From: Candidatus Hebobacteria bacterium | Lineage (GTDB): Bacteria; Armatimonadota; Hebobacteria; Hebobacterales; Hebobacteraceae | Assembly (NCBI GenBank): GCA_029821885.1 | Contig: JALGXV010000007.1 | Span: 1 to 32,503 of the forward strand | Direction: 5' to 3' | Length of the DNA: 32,503 nt | Part shown: in pieces, positions 7,557 to 14,643 of the stretch | How the letters are laid out: each line of letters begins with the position of its first letter | Numbering within the stretch: the stretch's first letter is position 1 | The notes under the pieces: generated by a model | Database searches by the model: none | The model's input: only the letters and a program-made list of their open reading frames with translations | What the model was told of the DNA's origin: nothing | Translations under genes and position numbers: made by a program

Positions 7557-8951
7557 GTGGACAAGAAGGTTCGGCGGGCGCTGGAGAAGGCCGTCGGCCG
7601 GCAGAACGTACTCACGAAGCCGGCCGATCTGCTGCTCTATAGTTACGACTCATCGACGGCAGAGGGCCGACCCGACGCCGTTGTGTTTCCCGACTCCACC
7701 GAAGAGGTGGCTCGCATCGTCAAGGTCTGCGCGGAGCGCGGCCTTCCCTTCGTGGCCAGGGGGGCCGGCACGAACTTGTCCGGCGGGTCGGTGCCACTGC
7801 GGGGCGGCGTCGTCATCGTCCTGTCGCGCATGAACCGTGTCCTCGAGATCGACGTGGACGACCTCCGGGCCGTAGTGCAGCCCGGCCTCGTGAATCTCGA
7901 CCTCCAGAACGTGCTTGCGCCGCATGGGCTCCAGTTCTGCCCCGACCCGGCAAGCCAGAAGGTGTCGACGGTGGGGGGCAACGTGGCGGAGAACGCCGGG
8001 GGGCCGCACTGCCTGAAGTACGGGGTGACCGTCAACCACGTCACCGGGCTGACCGTGGTGATGCCGTCTGGGGAAGTACGGTCATTCGGCGGGAAGGCGC
8101 TCGACCCTCCGGGGTATGACCTCGCGGGCGTTCTCATTGGCTCCGAAGGGACCCTCGGCATCGTGACCGAGATGGTCCTTAGACTCAGTCCCCTGCCCGA
8201 CGACGCGCAGACGGTCCTCGCGATCTTTGATACGCTCGAGGCAGCGGGGGAGTCCGTGTCACGTATCATCGCCGAAGGCATGCTGCCAGCCGCCCTGGAG
8301 ATCATGGATCGCCAGACCATCGAGGCGGTCGAGGCGTCGTTCCCGTCGGGGCTCCCGCTGGACGTAGAGGCGGTGCTGCTGATCGAACTAGACGGGCTGA
8401 CCGAGTCCCTGGCGCGCCAGGCGGCCCGCTGTGCCGAGATCTGTCGCGAGCTCAAGGCGCGGGAGGTCGCCGTTGGACGGACGCCCGAGGAGCGGGAGAA
8501 GCTCTGGTCGGCCCGCCGATCGGCCTTCGGCGCGACGGCCCGCATATCTCCTGCCATGCTCGTCAACGACGCAACGGTGCCGCGGACGAAGATTCCCGAG
8601 GTGCTACGGGAGATCCAGGAGATCGAGCGGCGTCACGGACTGCGGATTGCCAAGATCTTCCACGCCGGCGACGGCAATCTGCACTCGAACATCTTGTTCG
8701 AGCGCGGGAACCCGGAGGACTTCCGGCGAGCGGAGGAGGCAACGGCAGAGATCTTCCGCGCCTGCGCGGAGGCAGGCGGCACGATCACGGGCGAGCACGG
8801 CGTCGGCGCGGAGAAGGTCAAGTTCATGAGTCTGCTCTACTCCGCGGACGATATCGATGCCCAACGAAAGCTCAAATCCGTCTTCGACCCCGAGGGCATC
8901 GCGAACCCCGGCAAAGTCCTGCCTGAGCCGGCGGAGGTAGGGTCCGAGTGA
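7557..8951 (+). CDS. glcD: GlcD-like FAD-linked 2-hydroxyacid oxidase/dehydrogenase subunit
   Basis: This flavoprotein of the vanillyl-alcohol-oxidase fold oxidises a 2-hydroxyacid such as glycolate or D-lactate to the keto acid. The FAD domain is at the N-terminus: PFVARGAGTNLSGGSVPLRGGVVI, then DPASQKVSTVGGNVAENAGG and VLIGSEGTLGIVTEMVLRL. The C-terminal domain carries KIFHAGDGNLHSNILF and GEHGVGAEKVKFM, the metal- and substrate-site blocks of GlcD and D-LDH. I use GTG 7557 (MDKKVRRALEKAVG), with GGAG at 7-nt spacing, because the track start lies inside a hairpin; this gives 464 residues, normal for GlcD. It overlaps glcE by 4 nt. The actual substrate cannot be read from sequence. Confidence 0.93.
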   Translation: MDKKVRRALEKAVGRQNVLTKPADLLLYSYDSSTAEGRPDAVVFPDSTEEVARIVKVCAERGLPFVARGAGTNLSGGSVPLRGGVVIVLSRMNRVLEIDVDDLRAVVQPGLVNLDLQNVLAPHGLQFCPDPASQKVSTVGGNVAENAGGPHCLKYGVTVNHVTGLTVVMPSGEVRSFGGKALDPPGYDLAGVLIGSEGTLGIVTEMVLRLSPLPDDAQTVLAIFDTLEAAGESVSRIIAEGMLPAALEIMDRQTIEAVEASFPSGLPLDVEAVLLIELDGLTESLARQAARCAEICRELKAREVAVGRTPEEREKLWSARRSAFGATARISPAMLVNDATVPRTKIPEVLREIQEIERRHGLRIAKIFHAGDGNLHSNILFERGNPEDFRRAEEATAEIFRACAEAGGTITGEHGVGAEKVKFMSLLYSADDIDAQRKLKSVFDPEGIANPGKVLPEPAEVGSE

Positions 8952-10261
8952 GCGCGCTGGGTGACAGACTGTACGCGCTCGAGGAGATCGTGGGCGCGGA
9001 GAGCTTGCTTACTGACACGGAAGCCGTCGCCTCCTACCGGGTCGATGGCGAGCAGCCGCTGGCCGTCGCTTTGCCCGAGTCGTCCGAGCAAGTCGCGGCG
9101 CTGCTGAGGGAGGCCGCCGAGGGGGGCCTGTCAGTGCTCATGAGAGGGGCCGGCCGCCATATGCACCTCGGCGCACCGCCGACGCCCATCGGCTTGGTCG
9201 TCTCAATGGATCGCCTCCGCCGGGTGGTGGAGTACGACGCCGAGAACCTGACGATCACGGCGCAGGCCGGCATGCCGCTCGGAACGCTGCAGGGCGTCGT
9301 GGGCGAGCGGGCACAGATGCTGCCACTCGACCCCCGAGGCGGCGACGGGGCAACGCTGGGAGGCGTAGTGGCGGCCAATCTGGCCGGGCCGATCAGAATG
9401 AGGTACGGTTCCCCGCGCGACCTCGTCATCGGCTTGCGGGTCGCGCTCGCCGATGGCGCTCTCATCAAGGCCGGCGGCAAGACGGTGAAGAACGTGGCCG
9501 GCTATGATCTGAGCAAGCTCTTCGTCGGATCGTTCGGGACCCTGGGCGCGATCTGTGAGGTCACCGTGCGTCTGACGCCAAAGCCCGAGAGCAGGGCGAT
9601 GCTCGTCCTGGCAATGAACTCGGCAGAAGTGAAGGAGGTCACGGGCAAGCTCCTTCGCTCGCGACTGGAGATCGCATCACTCGACATCGCCAACGAGGCC
9701 GCCGTCCGGAGAATGCGCTTGTCGCTGCCGATCACCCTGGCGCCTGAGCTCCGCATCGTATTCGTCGGACTGATGGGCGACCGCGCCGCAATGGTGAGGC
9801 AGGAGAATGAGATCCGCGCGTCGTCCGGTGGTGCCTTCGCGCGGCTTGACGGGACGCAGGGCGGGCACGCTTGGCTATCCTTGCGCGAAGCTCCTCACCC
9901 CAACAGCGTCGACGAGATCGTGGCACGCGCCGCCCTGCCTATCTCATACGCGACAGAGACAGTCGATCTCGTCAGTCAGTTTGACGGCTGGTGGTCTGTG
10001 GCGCGCGCGGGCGACGGCGTAGTCTATGCCGGGCCGCCGCGAGAGGCGACCACAGAAATGATGGTCGACCGGCTCGCCGAACTCCGAGAGTTCGCTCAGC
10101 GAAGAGAAGGTGTGGTGATACTCGAAGCGGCCAGCCTTGAAATGAAACGCGGTTTCAGTGTATGGGGCGACATCCCGAACCTCGACCTGTTACGGAAGCT
10201 GAAGGATGCCTACGATCCCACAGGGAATCTTGGGTGCTGGCGCTATCTGCCCCGGCGCTAG
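8948..10261 (+). CDS. glcE: GlcE-like FAD-binding subunit
   Basis: This second, smaller FAD-binding subunit of the glycolate oxidase type starts at a GTG that overlaps the glcD stop (GTGA), implying translational coupling. Family marks are VLMRGAGRHMHLGAPP, ITAQAGMPLGTLQ, then RGGDGATLGGVVAANLAGP and KTVKNVAGYDLSKLFVGSFGTLG. The C-terminus (YDPTGNLGCWRYLPRR) replaces the usual NPGR-type ending. In well-known glc operons glcF, the iron-sulfur/quinone-linking subunit, follows; here it does not, and the next gene is a CooC-like ATPase. The complex may pair with an electron acceptor encoded elsewhere. Confidence 0.87.
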   Translation: MSALGDRLYALEEIVGAESLLTDTEAVASYRVDGEQPLAVALPESSEQVAALLREAAEGGLSVLMRGAGRHMHLGAPPTPIGLVVSMDRLRRVVEYDAENLTITAQAGMPLGTLQGVVGERAQMLPLDPRGGDGATLGGVVAANLAGPIRMRYGSPRDLVIGLRVALADGALIKAGGKTVKNVAGYDLSKLFVGSFGTLGAICEVTVRLTPKPESRAMLVLAMNSAEVKEVTGKLLRSRLEIASLDIANEAAVRRMRLSLPITLAPELRIVFVGLMGDRAAMVRQENEIRASSGGAFARLDGTQGGHAWLSLREAPHPNSVDEIVARAALPISYATETVDLVSQFDGWWSVARAGDGVVYAGPPREATTEMMVDRLAELREFAQRREGVVILEAASLEMKRGFSVWGDIPNLDLLRKLKDAYDPTGNLGCWRYLPRR

Positions 10262-10570
10262 GTTGCGGGATGTCCGGACAGAAAGAGTTGGAGGGACAAG
10301 CCGGGGCGAGGGGGGGTGACGGCCTGTCCCTCCGGTGATAGGACGGTACCGCCCTTCGTGAATCTCTGCTTCTGCTCCCTGATGGTCGTCCGGTTCTGTC
10401 TTAAGGCGGTGCCGTCTCCTACTGTATACCCAATGCCAACAAATGGCAAACGAGCTGTGTTGATTGTGATATACAGCAGGGATCTGCCCGCCCTGTTTGT
10501 ATGATAAATAGGACATACCTGCTCAAGGCAGCCGTGTTCTGGTCTGTAGGCCGACAAGGGAGTTGCTGAC
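10262..10570. repeat. Intergenic region with stacked inverted repeats (REP-like)
   Basis: This 309-bp gap holds three nested or adjacent inverted repeats: the palindrome TGTCCGGACA at 10271-10280, a stem at 10290-10333 and a long imperfect stem (AGGACGGTACCGCC with its partner, 10340-10420). The word GGGACAGGC (minus strand here) recurs near 12487. The second half is much richer in A+T than the genes around it and includes TATGATAAAT at 10500, a possible -10 for the CooC-like gene, but no matching -35 is evident. I see no gene here. Confidence 0.5.
10290..10333 (+). terminator. Stem-loop after glcE
   Basis: GGAGGGACA at 10290-10298 pairs with TGTCCCTCC at 10325-10333, extended inward by three more pairs after a single mismatch. 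The loop holds a G-rich run. The hairpin starts 29 nt after the glcE stop and may end the glcDE transcript; it may instead belong to a dispersed repeat family. Confidence 0.5.
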
Positions 10571-11335
10571 ATGAGCCTGAGCATCGCAGTCGCCGGCAAG
10601 GGAGGGGTTGGGAAGACCGCACTGGGCGCTGCCCTCTCGCGTGCTCTAGTTCGCTCTGGTGAGCGTGTCCTGGCGATTGATGCTGACCCCAACAACTGCC
10701 TCGGACGGGCGCTCGGCATTCCCGAGGAGCTCCTCTCGGAGGTGAGGCCGCTGTCGGAGATGACTGAGCTGCTTGCCGAGCGCGCCGGGACCGCGTCCGG
10801 GGGGGGCTTCTTTGCCCTCGACCCTGAGGTGGACGACCTTCTCGGCCGTTTTAGGGTGGATCACAACGGCCTCTCTCTCCTCGTCATGGGCACGGTCGAC
10901 GAGCCGGGAGGAGGGTGCGTCTGTCCCGAGAGCGCCGTGCTGAAGGCACTGGTCAGACATCTCGTCGGCCTGGAGGACTACTCTCTCGTCATGGACATGG
11001 AGGCAGGGCTGGAGCATCTGGGCCGAGGAACTGCCACCCATGTCGGTGCACTGCTGATCGTCGTCGAACCCGCGCCCGCCAGCGCCCGCGCGGCGACGCG
11101 AATCGCGAAGCTGGCGAAGGGACTCGGTCTGCGTGTGCCCGGAGTCGTGCTCAACAAGGCCACGGGACCTGAGGCCAAGGAGAAGGTCCTCCCCTATCTC
11201 GACGGCCTCGAGGTGGTTGCCGAGTTGCCGGTCGACCCGGCCGTGGCGGAGTCGGAGGTCGTGCCAGACGTAGGCGCGTACGCCAAGGCCGTGGAAGAGC
11301 TGCGCGGGAAGCTGGAGGGGATGCTGGAGGGGTGA
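10571..11335 (+). CDS. CooC-like P-loop ATPase (nickel/cofactor insertion type)
   Basis: The protein belongs to the CooC branch of the MinD/ArsA/NifH deviant-Walker ATPases; characterised members load nickel into carbon monoxide dehydrogenase or related metalloenzymes. Residues 8-17 form the P-loop (AGKGGVGKTA), followed by LAIDADPNNCLGRALG. The CooC-specific metal-binding CxC is Cys116-Val-Cys118 in GGGCVCPESAVLKALV. The block SLVMDMEAGLEHLGRGT is the switch region shared with CooC. Length (254) is normal. No CODH or acetyl-CoA synthase gene lies in the window, so the client is unknown. It follows glcDE after a 309-bp gap and is probably transcribed separately. Confidence 0.9.
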   Translation: MSLSIAVAGKGGVGKTALGAALSRALVRSGERVLAIDADPNNCLGRALGIPEELLSEVRPLSEMTELLAERAGTASGGGFFALDPEVDDLLGRFRVDHNGLSLLVMGTVDEPGGGCVCPESAVLKALVRHLVGLEDYSLVMDMEAGLEHLGRGTATHVGALLIVVEPAPASARAATRIAKLAKGLGLRVPGVVLNKATGPEAKEKVLPYLDGLEVVAELPVDPAVAESEVVPDVGAYAKAVEELRGKLEGMLEG

Positions 11336-11475
11336 AGTTAGGCTAGCCCGCGAAGTGCAGACTGCGACCTCGTGGGTTCTTCCGCGCGCCGTACAGGCGA
11401 CGGGCCACGGAAGCAACGGGCCGTTTCGGAAATGCGCAGCCCTGCCCCCCGATGTTCTTCCCAGCCTCGCGAATC

Positions 11476-11508
11476 GGGGAACGGCCACGCGCTCTGCGGC
11501 CGTTCCCC
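11476..11508. terminator. 11-bp perfect stem-loop between convergent genes
   Basis: GGGGAACGGCC at 11476-11486 and GGCCGTTCCCC at 11498-11508 form an 11-bp perfect stem with an 11-nt loop, 7 nt past the isochorismatase stop (minus strand) and 140 nt past the CooC-like stop. It is well placed as a shared terminator. There is no T-run. Confidence 0.6.
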
Positions 11509-11515
11509 TGCGGTG

Positions 11516-12292
11516 TCATTGAGCGGCGTCGATCCGCGCGACGGCCTCCTTGGTCGTCCAGAGGGCGTTCGCGATGTAGCGGAAGTTGATGATGGCGGCG
11601 AGGTAGCCATCACCCTCGGGGAGCTTCGCGGCGGCGGTCGCATCTCGGACAACGGCCACCTCGAAGCCCTGCTCCAACAGCTCGTGCAGGTGAGCCTGGA
11701 CGCAGAGATTGGCCGACATGCCGCAGAGAATCACCTTGTCGATGCCGCGCTTGCGGAGCTGCAAGACGAGATCGTTGGCCTCCGGCCCGTAGACCTTGTG
11801 TGGGCTCGCGATGGTTGTCCTTCCGTCGAGCAGGAGCGGCTTGTACTGGGGCATGAAATCCGCGCCCGAGCCTTCGAATCCCTCGAGCGTCAGCGGCCCC
11901 TTCCGGTCGAACATGCCGATGGCGTGCATGAGCTTCTCCAGGGGGCCGCCGAAGAGCCACCCATGGTCGGTGGGATAGTAGTAGTGGGGCGAGACGGCGA
12001 CCATCATCCCCTTGGCCTTGGCGGCCCGGAGCAGTTGCCCGATGTGCGGGACGGTCTGGTGCTCCGTCACACTCTGGCCGACGACGCCCCAAGTGACGCC
12101 GTCGGGACTGAGGAAGTCGATCTGCGGATCGGTGATCACCAGCGCCGTATCGCTGAGCGAGACCACCATGTCTGTCTTGGGCAGGGCGGGTTCGGCCGGG
12201 TCGGCGTACGTAGGATTCTCCGCGGCGGCGCAGTGGGCGGCCGCGAGGGTGGCTGCGAGAGCCAGCAGCACTACGAATCTCGTCGTCTTCAT
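11516..12292 (-). CDS. Secreted isochorismatase-fold cysteine hydrolase
   Basis: The enzyme is a cysteine hydrolase of the isochorismatase/nicotinamidase superfamily with a Sec signal peptide (MKTTRFVVLLALAATLAAA..., likely cleaved near HCAAA|EN; the Cys is not in a good lipobox). The catalytic triad is visible: Asp in ALVITDPQIDF, Lys in SPHKVYGPE and Cys in ILCGMSANLCVQAH. Exported members are less common than cytoplasmic ones, so a periplasmic amide or related substrate is likely but unidentified. Start ATG 12292 has GGAGG nine bases upstream. It is convergent with the first CooC-like gene and divergent from the second. Confidence 0.92.
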   Translation of the reverse strand: MKTTRFVVLLALAATLAAAHCAAAENPTYADPAEPALPKTDMVVSLSDTALVITDPQIDFLSPDGVTWGVVGQSVTEHQTVPHIGQLLRAAKAKGMMVAVSPHYYYPTDHGWLFGGPLEKLMHAIGMFDRKGPLTLEGFEGSGADFMPQYKPLLLDGRTTIASPHKVYGPEANDLVLQLRKRGIDKVILCGMSANLCVQAHLHELLEQGFEVAVVRDATAAAKLPEGDGYLAAIINFRYIANALWTTKEAVARIDAAQ

Positions 12293-12307
12293 TCTTGTCG
12301 TCCTCCA

Positions 12308-12369
12308 TGTTCAGCCTGACGGATACGCATTGGCAGCGTCCATCGATCCGACTTCGCGTCGGCTGAACA
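12308..12369 (-). promoter_or_regulatory. Structured leader of the isochorismatase-fold hydrolase
   Basis: TGTTCAGCC at 12308-12316 pairs perfectly with GGCTGAACA at 12361-12369; after a one-base bulge the stem continues with GACG/CGTC. On the minus strand the hairpin ends just before the GGAGG of the hydrolase. This could be a 5'-UTR regulatory hairpin or an unrelated small repeat. It matches no riboswitch class that I know. Confidence 0.4.
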
Positions 12370-12409
12370 CTCTTGTACCGCCTCGGCCGGCGAATGTCGA
12401 TGCCCGTCC

Positions 12410-12434
12410 CGCGACATCTGGGCCAGGTGTCGCG
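12410..12434. promoter_or_regulatory. 25-bp near-perfect palindrome between divergent genes
   Basis: The left arm CGCGACATCTGG and right arm CCAGGTGTCGCG flank a single G; the arms match at 11 of 12 positions and the one mismatch would be a G-U pair in RNA. It lies 142 bp before the second CooC-like start and 118 bp before the divergent hydrolase start. This is the size and symmetry of an operator for a dimeric regulator. Confidence 0.5.
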
Positions 12435-12457
12435 AAAAGGACACACAGAGGGGATCG

Positions 12458-12490
12458 TTCCCGTCCCGGTGAGCGGTGAACTGACGGGGA
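12458..12490. repeat. REP-like inverted repeat
   Basis: CCCGTC (12460-12465) and GACGGG (12483-12488) form a stem extended by a G-T and an A-T pair, enclosing CGGTGAGCGGTGAA. The following GGGACAGGC is shared with the 10.3-kb intergenic repeats in reverse orientation. It may be a copy of a dispersed palindromic element. Confidence 0.4.
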
Positions 12491-12575
12491 CAGGCAGGAT
12501 GGCAGGTGTGGGAGAATGGAGGGGGAGTGAGCGTCGGCTCATGTGGGAGCGCGAGGCGCACGGTGGGAGGTCTTG

Positions 12576-13343
12576 ATGGCGGAAGTGATTGCGGTGACGG
12601 GCAAGGGCGGTGTCGGCAAGACGAGTGTCGCCGCACTCATCGTACGGGCCCTGGTCGAGGCAGACCAAGGCCCCATCCTGGCCGTGGACGCCGATCCGAA
12701 CTTGAACCTCGACGCGGCCCTCGGAGTGAAGGCCACGGACACGGTAGGAGAGGTGCGGGAGGAGGGCCTGGACCGTTCGGCCCAACTGCCCGGCGGCATG
12801 GCGAAGGCGGAGTTCCTGCGGCTACGCATTCAGGAGGCGCTGGTCGAAGAGAAGGGCTTCGACCTGCTGGCGATGGGGCGGCCGGAGGGGCCGGGCTGCT
12901 ACTGCTTCGCGAACTCGATTCTGCGCGCCTGTGTGGATCAGCTCGGCAAGCAGTACCGCTACGTCGTCGTAGACTGCGAGGCCGGGCTGGAGCACCTGAG
13001 CCGGCGGACCGCGGGGGATGTGGAAGTGCTCATCCTGCTGTCCGACCCAAGCGTGCGCAGCCTCGACACCGTGAAGCGCGTGCTTGACCTGGTGAAGGAG
13101 CTGGACACGAAGGTGGGCAGGATGGCGTTCGCTTTCACGCGAGTCGCCGACGGCGTGCCGGAGGCGTTGAAGGCGGCGGCCAGGGAGCGGGAGCTGCCGG
13201 AGCCGCTCGCGATTCCAGAGGACCCGGAGCTGCGGGAACTCGACGTGAACGGCCGGCCCCTGACCGACGTAAGCGAGGACAACCCCGCCTACCAGGCGGT
13301 GAAGGTGCTGCTGAGAGAGACGGGGGTGCTGGAGGGCAAGTGA
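12576..13343 (+). CDS. CooC-like P-loop ATPase, second copy
   Basis: This is a second deviant-Walker CooC-type ATPase, clearly homologous to but divergent from the copy at 10571. The P-loop is TGKGGVGKTS near residue 7, then AVDADPNLNLDAALG. The metal-site CxC is Cys108-Tyr-Cys110 in GPGCYCFANSILRACVDQL, followed by VVVDCEAGLEHLSRRT. I start it at ATG 12576 (MAEVIAVTGKGG), which has GGGAGG at good spacing; the track start adds 11 residues without a better site. It overlaps the UroD-like gene by 4 nt (GTGA), so the two are translationally coupled. A role in maturing or reactivating a metal- or corrinoid-dependent methyltransferase is an inference from this coupling. Confidence 0.92.
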   Translation: MAEVIAVTGKGGVGKTSVAALIVRALVEADQGPILAVDADPNLNLDAALGVKATDTVGEVREEGLDRSAQLPGGMAKAEFLRLRIQEALVEEKGFDLLAMGRPEGPGCYCFANSILRACVDQLGKQYRYVVVDCEAGLEHLSRRTAGDVEVLILLSDPSVRSLDTVKRVLDLVKELDTKVGRMAFAFTRVADGVPEALKAAARERELPEPLAIPEDPELRELDVNGRPLTDVSEDNPAYQAVKVLLRETGVLEGK

Positions 13344-14338
13344 TATCACGCGAGATCGTGCAGAAAACGATTCGGTGTGAGGGACCGGAGCGGATTGCCA
13401 TGTCGCTGCCGGAGCCGTATCCTCACGACTTCGTGTGGGGATCGCTTTCGCCCGACCCGCACTGGAAGCCATCTCGCACCTTCGCGCCGGACAAGGGGGC
13501 GATGTGGGAGGACGAGTGGGGAAACGTGTGGGCGCGGCTCGACGACTTCTCCAAGGGCCTGGTGGTGGAGGGGGCGCTGAAGGACTGGTCCGACCTCGAA
13601 GCCTATCGGTTCCCGACGTGGGACGACCCGGCCCGATACGAGGCCGCGCGAGAGACCTTCGAGAAGGAACCGGATAGGTTCCGGATGGGCGGGCTGAACC
13701 ACTTCCCATTCGACGCGATGCGCTACCTGCGCCGGATGGACGTATTCCTCGAGGATCTGGCCGCACACACGGAGGAAGTGCGCCAACTAGCGGACATGGT
13801 GGTGCCCTTGCTGGCCCGCTGTATCGAGAACTGGGCGGCCGCCGGAGCAGATGGCGTGATGTTCGGGGAGGACTGGGGCACGCAAGACCGGCTGCTGATC
13901 AGCCCCCGGATGTGGCGGGACGTCTTCAAGCCGGACTACGCGAAGCTCTGCGATGTGGCCAGGCGGAATGGCATGTCGGTCTGGATGCACTCCTGTGGGT
14001 ACATCTGGGACATCATTCCGGACCTAGTCGAATGCGGAGTCTCGGTGCTCCAGCTCGACCAGCCCGGTCTTTTCGGCGTGGACCGGCTGGCCGAGAACTT
14101 CGGCGGCAAGGTGACGTTCTGGTGCCCGGTGGACATCCAGCAGGTTCTTCCTACCGGAGACGAGGAGAAGATCGAGGCGTCTGCGCGGGAGTTGGTGGAG
14201 AAGCTCGGCGCCTTCGGCGGCGGCTTCATCGCGGGATACTATGGAGACAACAACTCCATTGGCGTGAGGCCCGAATGGCAGGACGTCGCCTGCCGGGCGT
14301 TCGTGAAGTACGGGCAGAGGGACGCCAGCGCGGTGTGA
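13340..14338 (+). CDS. Uroporphyrinogen-decarboxylase-family methyltransferase-like protein
   Basis: The protein belongs to the URO-D superfamily but resembles the methylcobamide:thiol methyltransferase (MtaA/MtbA) side rather than HemE. It has an HxC zinc-type motif (His217 and Cys219 in MSVWMHSCGYIWD), the block GADGVMFGEDWGTQ, and LVECGVSVLQLDQPG. The N-terminus lacks the HemE-type PVWFMRQAGR substrate block. GTG 13340 overlaps the CooC-like stop; the 332-residue length is normal. The likely reaction is methyl transfer to or from a corrinoid protein, with methyl donor and acceptor unknown; no corrinoid protein gene is adjacent. Family is sure, function less so. Confidence 0.88.
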   Translation: MISREIVQKTIRCEGPERIAMSLPEPYPHDFVWGSLSPDPHWKPSRTFAPDKGAMWEDEWGNVWARLDDFSKGLVVEGALKDWSDLEAYRFPTWDDPARYEAARETFEKEPDRFRMGGLNHFPFDAMRYLRRMDVFLEDLAAHTEEVRQLADMVVPLLARCIENWAAAGADGVMFGEDWGTQDRLLISPRMWRDVFKPDYAKLCDVARRNGMSVWMHSCGYIWDIIPDLVECGVSVLQLDQPGLFGVDRLAENFGGKVTFWCPVDIQQVLPTGDEEKIEASARELVEKLGAFGGGFIAGYYGDNNSIGVRPEWQDVACRAFVKYGQRDASAV

Positions 14339-14643
14339 GGACGAGACTCGGATCAGGCTCTCCCCGGTGAAGCGGGCGATTTCGCGCCACAATCCGCGCG
14401 GGATCGCAGCAGTTGGGGGCGGGGCCTTCTTCCCACGCGATGACCTCATCGCAAGGGCGATTCACCAACCCGAGCGGTGATGCGATGGCCGGCAGAGGTC
14501 AGCCCTCCGCACGCGCCTCGAAGCGTGTGTGCAGGGCGTGTCTGCGTTCGCGCTCGCGAGGATACGTCTGCCCGAGCCAGCGGGCGAAGTGGCAGGACAG
14601 GTACGACCCAGAAGCGTAGTCAGTGGTAGGTGCGGAGCGCGCG
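14339..14643. other. Intergenic region with no supported gene
   Basis: This 305-bp stretch separates the UroD-like and DUF2225 genes. Short ORFs on both strands (for example 14413-14619 plus) have no Shine-Dalgarno and look like chance frames. I see no promoter, RNA or strong hairpin. Confidence 0.4.

Noticed and set aside
7643-8566. 307-aa minus-strand ORF across glcD
   Set aside because: Long only because GC-rich antisense frames lack stops; the Ser/Arg-rich translation shows no domain, while the plus strand is a full GlcD.
10459-10505. TTGATT and TATGAT as a promoter for the first CooC-like gene
   Set aside because: Spacing is 35 nt, far from the 16-18 nt needed; only the -10-like element remains as a weak hint.
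10260-12580. Mobile element or CRISPR-like array suggested by many short inverted repeats
   Set aside because: No direct repeats with regular spacers, no transposase or Cas gene, and no target-site duplication were seen; REP-like palindromes or terminators explain the pattern better.
11610-12785. 391-aa minus-strand ORF over the isochorismatase gene
   Set aside because: Arg- and Pro-rich out-of-frame read through the hydrolase, its leader and the second CooC-like gene.
14413-14619. 68-aa ORF in the gap before the DUF2225 gene
   Set aside because: Arg/Ser-rich, no ribosome-binding site, no recognisable motif.
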